DNA of 43,512 nucleotides, from positions 1-43,512 of the forward strand of contig JAFUPE010000096.1 in the NCBI GenBank assembly GCA_017481395.1, given 5' to 3'. The DNA comes from Ruminococcus sp. Lineage in GTDB: Bacteria > Bacillota_A > Clostridia > Oscillospirales > Acutalibacteraceae. This document shows positions 14,651 to 22,580 of this stretch, piece after piece. The translations under genes and the position numbers were made by a program. Numbering within the stretch: position 1 is the stretch's first letter; each line of letters opens with the position of its first letter. The notes under the pieces were generated by a model, which was given only the letters and a program-made list of their open reading frames with translations, had not been told where the DNA came from and ran no database searches.

Positions 14651-15898
14651 ATGGAAATGATGAAGACAATTGATTTTGTAAAGGAATTTGACAGTGAAGT
14701 CGGCGAAGCTATGCTTTTAGAGCAGAAGCGTCAGCAGCAGAACATTGAGCTTATTGCCAGCGAGAACATTGCTTCTCCTGCAGTTATGGCTGCAATGGGT
14801 ACTTTGCTTACAAATAAGTATGCTGAAGGCTACCCCGGCAAGCGTTATTACGGCGGTTGCGAAAAGGTAGATATCGTCGAGGATATCGCAAGAAAACGTG
14901 CTTGTGAGCTTTTTGGTGCAGAGCATGCAAACGTTCAGCCTCACTCAGGTGCACAGGCTAACCTTGCTGTTTACTTTGCAATGCTTAACGTTGGCGACAC
15001 AATTATGGGTATGAGTCTTTCCGAGGGCGGTCACCTTACTCATGGCTCACCTGTTAATATGTCGGGTAAATATTATAATTTTGTTCCTTATGGAATCGAC
15101 CCCGAGACACACCGCATCAACTACGATACAGTAAGACAGATTGCTCTTGAGTGCAAGCCTAAAATGATTGTTGCAGGTGCTTCTGCATATCCCAGAGCAA
15201 TTGATTTTGCAAAATTCAGAGAAATTGCTGACGAAGTTGGCGCATACCTTATGGTAGATATGGCTCACATTGCAGGCTTGGTTGCTGCAGGTGCTCACGA
15301 AAACCCCGTTCCTTACTGTGATTTCGTTACTTCCACTACTCATAAAACCCTTCGCGGTCCTCGCGGCGGTCTTATCCTTTGCAAGGAAAAGTACGCTAAA
15401 GATATCGACAAGGCTATCTTCCCCGGCACACAGGGCGGTCCCTTAATGCACACTATCGCCGCTAAGGCTGTTTGCTTTGGCGAGGCTCTTTCTGACGACT
15501 TTAAGGAGTACGGCAGAAAGGTTGTTGAAAATTGTAAGGCTCTGGCTGACGGCTTAACCAAGAGAGGCTTAAAGCTTGTAAGCGGCGGCACAGACAACCA
15601 CCTTCTTCTTATGGACCTCCGAGATATGGACATTACAGGTAAAGAGCTTGAGAACCGTCTTGACGAGGTAAGAATTACAGTTAACAAGAACACAGTTCCC
15701 AACGAGCCCAGAAGCCCCTTTGTTACAAGCGGTATCCGTATCGGTACAGCCGCCGTTACAACTCGCGGCTTGGGTGTTGAGGAAATGGACAAGATTGCCG
15801 AGCTTATCGCTATGGTTATCGAAGACTTCGAGGGCAACAAAGAAAAGGTTATTGCTGAAGTTGATGCTATCTGCGAAAAGTATCCTCTCTACGCGTAA
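14651..15898 (+). CDS. glyA: Serine hydroxymethyltransferase
   Basis: A PLP enzyme of 415 residues converting serine plus tetrahydrofolate to glycine plus methylene-tetrahydrofolate. Family marks are [54 protein letters not shown], the [14 protein letters not shown] segment, and the PLP lysine Lys232 in [15 protein letters not shown]. Length fits the bacterial enzyme (about 410-420). AAGGAG is 8 nt before the first ATG; Met3 and Met4 are less likely starts. It follows dusB by 12 nt and is probably in the same transcript, ending at a GC-rich hairpin. Confidence 0.98.
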   Translation: MEMMKTIDFVKEFDSEVGEAMLLEQKRQQQNIELIASENIASPAVMAAMGTLLTNKYAEGYPGKRYYGGCEKVDIVEDIARKRACELFGAEHANVQPHSGAQANLAVYFAMLNVGDTIMGMSLSEGGHLTHGSPVNMSGKYYNFVPYGIDPETHRINYDTVRQIALECKPKMIVAGASAYPRAIDFAKFREIADEVGAYLMVDMAHIAGLVAAGAHENPVPYCDFVTSTTHKTLRGPRGGLILCKEKYAKDIDKAIFPGTQGGPLMHTIAAKAVCFGEALSDDFKEYGRKVVENCKALADGLTKRGLKLVSGGTDNHLLLMDLRDMDITGKELENRLDEVRITVNKNTVPNEPRSPFVTSGIRIGTAAVTTRGLGVEEMDKIAELIAMVIEDFEGNKEKVIAEVDAICEKYPLYA

Positions 15899-15914
15899 TA
15901 TATTGATTTTATCA

Positions 15915-15936
15915 AGGGGCGGTAATAATCGCCCCT
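15915..15936 (+). terminator. Hairpin after glyA
   Basis: AGGGGCG/CGCCCCT with an 8-nt loop. The T-run is poor (GCTATTAT), so termination may be partial, with read-through to rarA. The arms resemble the half-elements of the palindromic repeat at 37097-37172. Confidence 0.5.
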
Positions 15937-15964
15937 GCTATTATAGATGAAAGGTTGTGAGTAT

Positions 15965-17236
15965 ATGGCATCTCCTCTTGCAGATAGAATACGCCCTGAT
16001 TCTTTAGACAGCATCGTGGGGCAAAAGCACCTTATCGGCGAAAATAAGCCTTTAAGAAAAATTATTGAAAGCGGCTATATTCCTAACCTTATTTTTTACG
16101 GCCCTTCGGGCGTAGGTAAAACCACCCTTGCAACCTATATTGCAAAAAAGACCAACAAAACTTTAAAAAAGCTTAACGGCACAACGGCTTCTACCGCTGA
16201 CATCAAGGAAATTGTTGCTGAGCTTCATACCTTTTCAGGTATGAACGGAATACTGCTTTATCTTGACGAGATTCAGTATTTCAATAAAAAGCAACAGCAG
16301 ACACTTCTTGAATATATTGAGGACGGCAGAATTACCCTTATTGCATCAACCACCGAAAATCCTTATTTTTATGTGTACAACGCAATTTTAAGCCGTAGTA
16401 CTGTTTTTGAGTTCAAGCCTGTTGAGCCTGCGGATTTAGCTGTTGCTGTGAAGCGAGGCGTAGATATTTTAGAGCAAGAAAACGCGGTTAACATAGAAAT
16501 TTCAGACAAAGCGGTAATGCATATTGCTACAGCCTGTGGCGGAGATGTGCGAAAAGCGTTAAACGCCTTAGAGCTTTCGGTGGTGTCATCGGATTTAAAG
16601 GACGGAGTAAAGAAAGTCAGTGACGAGCATGTTTTTGAGCTTACTCAGAAAAGTGCCATACGATATGACCGCGACGGAGACGAGCATTATGATATTGTGT
16701 CGGCTTATCAGAAAAGCATGAGGGGCTCTGACCCTGACGCGGCTTTGCATTATCTTGCGAGGCTTTTAAAGGCAGGGGATTTGGCAAGTGCTTGCAGGAG
16801 GCTTATGGTTTGTGCCGCCGAGGACGTAGGTCTTGCTTATCCGCAGATTTTGCCGATAGTCAAGGCTTGTGTTGATATTGCTCAGGCGGTAGGGCTTCCC
16901 GAGGCAAAGCTTCCTTTAGCAGATGCAGTTGTACTTGTGGCAACATCGCCTAAGTCAAATTCTGCCCATGATGCCATAGCTCGTGCTGAGGCAGACCTTG
17001 AAAGCGGCAAAGCGTTGGGAATCCCCAGACAGCTTCAGAATATGCACTATGACGGTGAGGATAATAATAACAAGGGTCAATTTTACAAATACCCCCACGA
17101 TTATCCTAATCATTACTGCCCTCAGCAGTATTTGCCCGATAGTATAAAAGATGCCGAGTACTATATTTACGGTGACAATAAAAATGAACAGGCGTATAAG
17201 GCGTACTGGGATAAGATAAAAAAGGGTTCCTCTTGA
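15965..17236 (+). CDS. rarA: Replication-associated recombination protein A (AAA+ ATPase)
   Basis: A 423-residue RarA/MgsA-family ATPase, related to clamp loaders and acting at stalled replication forks. The start is the ATG at 15965 (AAAGG 10 nt upstream), giving the typical MASPLADRIRPDSLDSIVGQ; a longer start at 15947 is possible. Walker A is GPSGVGKTT (46-54), Walker B is LLYLDEIQYF, sensor 1 is LIASTTENPYF, and the arginine-finger region is ILSRSTVFEF. C-terminal helical domains (RARA_C type) carry MRGSDPDAALHYLARLL and the later LGIPRQLQNMHYDG. It is the last gene of the co-directional group, and its stop codon lies within a terminator. Confidence 0.95.
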   Translation: MASPLADRIRPDSLDSIVGQKHLIGENKPLRKIIESGYIPNLIFYGPSGVGKTTLATYIAKKTNKTLKKLNGTTASTADIKEIVAELHTFSGMNGILLYLDEIQYFNKKQQQTLLEYIEDGRITLIASTTENPYFYVYNAILSRSTVFEFKPVEPADLAVAVKRGVDILEQENAVNIEISDKAVMHIATACGGDVRKALNALELSVVSSDLKDGVKKVSDEHVFELTQKSAIRYDRDGDEHYDIVSAYQKSMRGSDPDAALHYLARLLKAGDLASACRRLMVCAAEDVGLAYPQILPIVKACVDIAQAVGLPEAKLPLADAVVLVATSPKSNSAHDAIARAEADLESGKALGIPRQLQNMHYDGEDNNNKGQFYKYPHDYPNHYCPQQYLPDSIKDAEYYIYGDNKNEQAYKAYWDKIKKGSS

Positions 17237-17252
17237 TGAGGAACCTTTTTTT
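17221..17252 (+). terminator. Intrinsic terminator overlapping the rarA stop codon
   Basis: The stem GGGTTCCTC/GAGGAACCT with a 5-nt loop is followed by a run of T. The TGA stop lies in the loop side of the hairpin. Confidence 0.92.
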
Positions 17253-17480
17253 AACGATGTATCGCTTCTGCGATATGATGTTCGGCTGTACCGAATGATG
17301 TTTTGCTAAGAAAAATGATGTATTTGCTCTGCAAATGTTGAGGCGTGCGATTATAGTTTTAATATAAACACGCCCCGCCGTTAATCATACCTTTGTTTTA
17401 TATGAAACCTGTCCATAGGCGGAATTGCCTGCCGTGGCTAACGGCAGGATAAAAAATGACTATGCATTCCGCCTATAAAG
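17253..17480. repeat. Hairpin-array repetitive element, copy A
   Basis: This non-coding stretch begins with small hairpins separated by ATGATG: TATCGC-TTCT-GCGATA (17260-17275), TTCGG-CTGTA-CCGAA (17281-17295), a weak third hairpin, and ATTTGC-TCT-GCAAAT (17322-17336). It continues with CCCGCCGTTAATC and a nested palindrome: outer arms ATAGGCGGAAT (17415-17425) and ATTCCGCCTAT (17466-17476), inner arms CCTGCCGT (17428-17435) and ACGGCAGG (17441-17448). The same layout recurs at 33850-34010. No coding potential is seen. Confidence 0.7.
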
Positions 17481-17536
17481 ATAATGAAAGATTGTGCAAC
17501 AATCAATGATGTTAGTTCTTTATAAGAAAAATAAAT

Positions 17537-17564
17537 TTGACAAACTGTAATAAAATTTTATATG
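17537..17564 (+). promoter_or_regulatory. Promoter of the starch-binding/amylase cluster
   Basis: TTGACA (17537-17542), 16 bp, TATATG (17559-17564). It is the only promoter-like pair between the repeat element and the strong ribosome binding site of the starch-binding gene. The -10 is a modest match. Confidence 0.5.
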
Positions 17565-17572
17565 TAAGAAAA

Positions 17573-17621
17573 TATGCGAAACTATGTGCTTTTCGCATAA
17601 AAAATTACCTATTATAGGTAA
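17573..17621. promoter_or_regulatory. Two inverted repeats in the 5' region of the starch cluster
   Basis: TATGCGAAA (17573-17581) and TTTCGCATA (17591-17599) form a perfect 9-bp inverted repeat around the probable transcription start. TTACCTA (17605-17611) and TAGGTAA (17615-17621) form a perfect 7-bp inverted repeat that abuts the AAGGAGG. They may be operator sites, or hairpins in the 5' UTR. No catabolite-response element was recognised. Confidence 0.5.
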
Positions 17622-17635
17622 AGGAGGAATTTTTT

Positions 17636-20047
17636 ATGGTAAGAAAAAGACGCAGACTGATGGCTTTAATTCTTGCAGTTATGACACTTATTAGCGTTAT
17701 GACTGTCGGCACATTAAGCACATCAGCCGCAGCAGGCGACACAGTTTACTGTGAAAACGCCGCTAATTGGTCCACAGTTTATTGTTATATGTGGGGCGAT
17801 AGTGGCAAAAACGCCGAATGGCCCGGCATTCAGATGACTAAGGGCTCTGACGGCTTATGGGCATACACACCTACAGACAATTGGAATAATATTATTTTCA
17901 ATGCGGGTAGCGGTGGTGCTCAGACCGACGATCTTACAATAGACGGCAACTGTTTTAACAATTCAACAAACAGTTGGTCTACAATTCAGGGTGGCGACAC
18001 ACCTGTTGACACCACACCTACTCCCACACCTACACCTACTCCTACACCCACCCCCTCAGGTGGTACAACTGTTTATTTCAAAAATACAGCTAACTGGAGC
18101 AAGGTTAACGTTTATATGTGGACAGACGGTGCAGGCGAGAACCAGAGCTGGCCCGGTGTAGCTGCAAAAGATATGGGCGACGGCGTATGGATGTACGAAG
18201 CATCCAAAGATTGGAAGATGGTTATCTTCAACGATGGCTCTACTCAGACCGACAACCTCGAGTTTAAGGGTTCTGACTATATCTACAATTACGAAACAGG
18301 CCAGTGGGAGCTTTACGACACAAGCAAGCTTCACATCAAGAGCTTTACTGCTGACGCGGCTTCTCCTCAGTACACAGGCGTTAAGATTAACCTTTCTGCA
18401 GTTGCAGGCGGTGGCGAGGGTGAGCTTTCCTATAAGTTCTCCGTTGGCTCTACCGTTATCAGCGACTATAGCTCTGCTTCAACTTGCTCATGGACACCTA
18501 CCACAGCAGGTTCCTACACAGTAAACGTTGAGGTTAAGGATACATTAGGCGAAACTGTTTCAAAGTCTATGGCTTTCGAAATTAAGGATATCGAAGCAGA
18601 GGTTAAGCCTGTTATCCAGAACTTAGAGGTTTCTCCCTCTAACTTCGAAAACACAGAAATCAAGAAGGGCACAGAGACAACTGCCCATGTTACTGCAGGC
18701 GGCGGTAACACAGGTACAAAACTCCTCTTCTACAAATATACAATTACTGACCCCAAGGGTGAAACTGCAAACGTTCCTTACTACACACTTAAGAACGAAT
18801 ACAAGTTTACACCTGCATCTACAGGTACATACAGCGTAACAGCTACAGTTCAGGGCTCTGACAACTCTATTACAGCAAAAACTGTTGAGTATGATTGTGT
18901 ATCCGAGTTTACTAAGCCCGGTGCACTTTCCGCAAGCCTTACTTCTAAGGATGCAGGCGACGGCAAGTATACATTTACTGCAAAAGCCGACGGCGGTACA
19001 GCTCCTTACAGCTATGAGTTCAAGATGAACGGTTCTGTAGTTCAGGCTGCTTCAACTAAGAACACATATACTCTTACAGCAACCGAGGATGGTAACTACA
19101 CAGTTGAGGTTATCGTTAAGGATGCTGAGGGTGCTACAGTTACAAAGTCTGCTTCCGTTCAGGTTGGCGGTGCAGATGACCCCAATACTAATCCCACAGA
19201 CCCCATCGTTCCCGGTCCTACAGACCCTGAGGTACCGGAGCTTAAGGCAGCTCTTGCAGTAGAGGACGTTGGCAATGGTCATTATAAGTTCACTGCAACC
19301 GCAACAGGCGGCGAGGGTGGCTATCAGTATCAGTTTGTTGCAAACGGTTATGAAGCTCAGAAATACTCAAGCAACAACACCGTAACCTTTGATTTAAGTG
19401 CTGACGGTCAGTACACAATTGTTGTTACTGTTAAGGATGCAAAGGGCACAACTGCCGAAGCTACTAAGGTTATTACAGTAAGCGGCGGTAAGGTTGAGAT
19501 GCCTCTTGAAATTTCAGTTACAGTTGCCGAAAAGGACGGCTTACTTGAAATTACAGCAAACGCTATCGGCGGCGAGGGCAACTATCAGTATGAGTTCTTA
19601 TTCGCGGGTCAGGTCGTTCAGAATTATTCAACTGACAATACCTTTGAATTCGGACTTACAGAAGAATACGAGGATATCGCATACTTAATCTCTGTAAATG
19701 TTAAGGATGGTGCAAACACAGTAGAGACAGGCTCCAAGTACGTTTGGTTATCAAACGGCGAGTATGGCTACGGCGATGAAGAGCCCGAATTCGGCGGTAA
19801 CACTAATCCCACAACTAAGCCCACAGTGCCCGGCGGTGACCAGTCAGTCGATTACCTTAAGGGTGACGCAGACTGCGACGGCAAGGTTAACGTTAAGGAT
19901 GCAACTTGCATACAGAAATATCTTGCAAAGCTTCTTGATTTGTCAGCTCAGGCACAGAAAAATGCCGAGGTAGACGGTAATGGTTCTATCAACATTAAGG
20001 ACGCTACAACAATCCAGAAGTACGTTGCAAAGCTTATGGAATGGTAA
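17636..20047 (+). CDS. Secreted non-catalytic starch-binding protein: CBM26 x2, Ig-like repeats, dockerin
   Basis: An 803-residue secreted protein with a strong AAAGGAGG site. Order: signal peptide (1-32); a first CBM26-type starch-binding module (about 36-115, WPGIQM and IIFNAGSGGAQTDDL); a (TP)n linker (about 124-140); a second CBM26 (about 145-226, WPGV and VIFNDGSTQTDNLEF); about five Ig-like modules of 85-95 residues (232-715) with recurring GGxGxYxYxF and YTVxVxVKDxxG. It ends with a dockerin (about 737-803; DADCDGKVNVKDAT and DGNGSINIKDAT). No glycoside hydrolase domain is present. This is the logic of starch adherence proteins described in Ruminococcus bromii: it would hold starch near scaffold-bound enzymes. 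A GH13 gene follows after 12 nt, so they share a transcript. Exact CBM family numbers are by pattern. Confidence 0.9.
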   Translation: MVRKRRRLMALILAVMTLISVMTVGTLSTSAAAGDTVYCENAANWSTVYCYMWGDSGKNAEWPGIQMTKGSDGLWAYTPTDNWNNIIFNAGSGGAQTDDLTIDGNCFNNSTNSWSTIQGGDTPVDTTPTPTPTPTPTPTPSGGTTVYFKNTANWSKVNVYMWTDGAGENQSWPGVAAKDMGDGVWMYEASKDWKMVIFNDGSTQTDNLEFKGSDYIYNYETGQWELYDTSKLHIKSFTADAASPQYTGVKINLSAVAGGGEGELSYKFSVGSTVISDYSSASTCSWTPTTAGSYTVNVEVKDTLGETVSKSMAFEIKDIEAEVKPVIQNLEVSPSNFENTEIKKGTETTAHVTAGGGNTGTKLLFYKYTITDPKGETANVPYYTLKNEYKFTPASTGTYSVTATVQGSDNSITAKTVEYDCVSEFTKPGALSASLTSKDAGDGKYTFTAKADGGTAPYSYEFKMNGSVVQAASTKNTYTLTATEDGNYTVEVIVKDAEGATVTKSASVQVGGADDPNTNPTDPIVPGPTDPEVPELKAALAVEDVGNGHYKFTATATGGEGGYQYQFVANGYEAQKYSSNNTVTFDLSADGQYTIVVTVKDAKGTTAEATKVITVSGGKVEMPLEISVTVAEKDGLLEITANAIGGEGNYQYEFLFAGQVVQNYSTDNTFEFGLTEEYEDIAYLISVNVKDGANTVETGSKYVWLSNGEYGYGDEEPEFGGNTNPTTKPTVPGGDQSVDYLKGDADCDGKVNVKDATCIQKYLAKLLDLSAQAQKNAEVDGNGSINIKDATTIQKYVAKLMEW

Positions 20048-20059
20048 GGAGGAATACCT

Positions 20060-22480
20060 ATGAAAAAGCTCACCAGAATAGCAGCATTGCTTTTAGTGCT
20101 TATTATGGCAGTAGGTGTAGGTATCGTAGGTATTTCCGCAGCTGAGGGGGAGGTTGCCGACGTGGCAGCCGCCTCCGATACCGCAGGTATTACTGTTTAC
20201 TACAAGTGCGAGGGTAAGACCCCTTACATTTACTACTGGAACGCACTTCCCGAAAATATAGAGACCGCCTACCCCGGCGTTAAGATGACAAAGGCAACGG
20301 AGCAGGGTGAGGATTGGTACAAGTATACATTTAAAGACAGTACAAAAATTAATTTAATTTTTACCGATGGTACCAACACTCTTGAGGGTCAGCTTTCAAA
20401 AGAGCTTACCAGAAATTCAGGTGAGTGGTGGTTTAAAGGTACCAGATGGTATGGTAAAAACCCCGACAACGTAATTGAACCCGTTCCCGGTGAAGGCACC
20501 GATATGCGTGAGGATTCTATTTACTTTGTAATGACCACACGTTTTTACGATGGTGATACAGGTAACAATGTTCACTGTTGGGACGATGCTAAGGCTCAGA
20601 ACCCTGACAGCGACCCTGCATGGCGTGGTGACTTTAAGGGTTTAGGCGAAAAGCTTGACTACCTTAAGGCTTTAGGTTTTTCTGCAATCTGGGTAACTCC
20701 TGTTGTAGAAAATGCATCAGGCTATGACTATCATGGCTATCATGCTATGGATTTTTCTAAGGTTGACTCCAGATATGAGTCCGAGGACTATACATATCAG
20801 GACCTTATTAATGATGCTCACGAAAAGGGCATGAAGATTATTCAGGACGTTGTATGGCAGCATACAGGTAACTTCGGTGAGGCTTACTTCTGTAACCTAT
20901 TCGAGAAGGATTACGACGCTGACCTTAGCGTAATTGAAGAGTCAATGGTTCCTACTGAGTATCTGCTTTCTTCCTACGGTCTTTCATCTGCTGAAGAGTA
21001 CTGGGCACAGTTACCCGGTGTTCAGTATGACCAGAGACTTAACCTTATGAAGAACACAACTTATCCCGGCAGCGTAGGTAACACCACCTTGGATACACAC
21101 GCACCCGGTGATGCTGATTATGACATAATCAAGCTTTCTTCAAGCGATAAGTACAACAAGGATAACTACTACCATTCGGGTTACTTCCAGAGCCCCAACT
21201 GGGACGACTGGACAACAAAATTCTGTCAGATTGCAGGCGACTGTGTTGACCTTAACACCGAAAACCCCGCAGTTGCAGAGTATGTTGTTGAAGCTTACAG
21301 CAAGTACCTCGAAATGGGCGTTGACGGCTTCAGAGTTGACACAGTACGTCATATTCCCAGACTTTCTCTTAATATGATGTACAATAACCAGATGCATGAG
21401 GCAGCCATTGCGGCAGGCAACAACCACTTTATGATGTTTGGTGAAATCTGTACAAGATATACTCAGGTATGGTACAGAGGTCATGCCGAAGAGTCTACAC
21501 CTTACTACACATGGGCAGAGTCAAACGACAAGTGGGAAAAGGCTTGGAGCTGGGATTCTACAGCTGAGGCTATTAACAACAATATGAACTTAACCTTCGA
21601 CCACTATCGTGAAGAGGACGACCCCAATAAGCAGCCTACTTCAAACAATGCATTCTTAAATGGTATAACCTACCGTACTCCCGATACATCAATGGCATCC
21701 GGTATGACAGCAATTGACTTCCAGATGCACAGAATGTTCGGCGATGCTAAGAATGCTTACGGCTTTGCACTTGGCAACGACAAGTACTACAACGATGCTA
21801 CATGGAACGTTATGTACGTTGATTCTCACGACTATGCTCCCGAGAGTCCCAGTGAATTTAAAAGATTTGAAGGCGGCACTCAGACATGGGCAGAAAACTT
21901 AAGCCTTATGTTTACATTCCGCGGTATTCCTTGTATTTACTATGGCTCAGAGATTGAGTTTAAGAAGGGTGCTACAATTGATAAGGGTCCTGAAATCTCT
22001 CTCGAAGAGTCAGGACGTGCATACTTCGGTGACTATCTTGAGGGTAACGTTACAGCAACTGATTTCTGCGAGTATACAGCAACAGGTGAAGTAGCAAACA
22101 CACTTAATGCTCCTCTTTCACAGCACCTTATTAAGCTTAACGCTGTAAGACGTGCTATTCCTGCACTTCAGAAAGGTCAGTACACAACAGACAGCAAGTA
22201 TGTATCTGGCTCAATGGCTTATATCCGCCGTTATACAGATGCTACCGAGGGTATCGACAGCCTTGCACTTGTTACTGTTTCGGGCGGTGCAACATTTAAA
22301 AATATCCCCAACGGCACTTATATTGATGCTATCACAGGCGACAAGCAGACAGTTACAAACGGCACACTTACTGCTACTTGCAGTGGTAAGGGTAACTTAA
22401 GAGTTTACGTTTGCTGTGCTTCAGGTTTTGATGGTATTGATGGTGCAATAGGCGAAACAAGCCTTGCATACATTAAGTAA
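20060..22480 (+). CDS. Secreted CBM26-GH13 alpha-amylase family protein, paralogue A
   Basis: An 806-residue secreted protein; AAGGAGG lies 7 nt before the ATG, 12 nt after the starch-binding gene. A signal peptide (1-28) is followed by an N-terminal CBM26-like module (about 42-130, YIYYWNALPENIETAYPGVKM, LIFTDGTNTLEGQL) and a GH13 barrel from about 150. The catalytic set is complete: Asp427 (GFRVDT, nucleophile), Glu462 (MFGEICT, acid/base) and Asp591 (VDSHD). Region I reads DVVWQH (from 263), with Gln where Asn is usual, and region IV has SHD, not NHD. It is the longest of three tandem paralogues because of an insertion between regions I and II. There is a C-terminal beta domain but no dockerin or anchor. 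Starch or malto-oligosaccharide hydrolysis is inferred. Confidence 0.93.
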   Translation: MKKLTRIAALLLVLIMAVGVGIVGISAAEGEVADVAAASDTAGITVYYKCEGKTPYIYYWNALPENIETAYPGVKMTKATEQGEDWYKYTFKDSTKINLIFTDGTNTLEGQLSKELTRNSGEWWFKGTRWYGKNPDNVIEPVPGEGTDMREDSIYFVMTTRFYDGDTGNNVHCWDDAKAQNPDSDPAWRGDFKGLGEKLDYLKALGFSAIWVTPVVENASGYDYHGYHAMDFSKVDSRYESEDYTYQDLINDAHEKGMKIIQDVVWQHTGNFGEAYFCNLFEKDYDADLSVIEESMVPTEYLLSSYGLSSAEEYWAQLPGVQYDQRLNLMKNTTYPGSVGNTTLDTHAPGDADYDIIKLSSSDKYNKDNYYHSGYFQSPNWDDWTTKFCQIAGDCVDLNTENPAVAEYVVEAYSKYLEMGVDGFRVDTVRHIPRLSLNMMYNNQMHEAAIAAGNNHFMMFGEICTRYTQVWYRGHAEESTPYYTWAESNDKWEKAWSWDSTAEAINNNMNLTFDHYREEDDPNKQPTSNNAFLNGITYRTPDTSMASGMTAIDFQMHRMFGDAKNAYGFALGNDKYYNDATWNVMYVDSHDYAPESPSEFKRFEGGTQTWAENLSLMFTFRGIPCIYYGSEIEFKKGATIDKGPEISLEESGRAYFGDYLEGNVTATDFCEYTATGEVANTLNAPLSQHLIKLNAVRRAIPALQKGQYTTDSKYVSGSMAYIRRYTDATEGIDSLALVTVSGGATFKNIPNGTYIDAITGDKQTVTNGTLTATCSGKGNLRVYVCCASGFDGIDGAIGETSLAYIK

Positions 22481-22504
22481 TAATTTACACTTAAAAACCT
22501 CTTG

Positions 22505-22535
22505 TTTCGGCTCGGGTTAACAGCCTGAGCCGAAA
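22505..22535 (+). terminator. Hairpin between amylase A and B
   Basis: TTTCGGCTCGGG/CCTGAGCCGAAA, a 12-bp stem with one G-U pair. No T-run follows, so it may act as a processing or stabilising hairpin, not a full terminator. Confidence 0.5.
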
Positions 22536-22580
22536 TAGTTAAGAACTTTTAACCAATAAAAAAGACAGGAGGTAGTTAAA

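Noticed and set aside
17253..17340. Regularly spaced ATGATG units looked like a short CRISPR-type array
   Set aside because: Spacing is only about 20 nt, the 'spacers' are self-complementary hairpins, and no cas genes are present.
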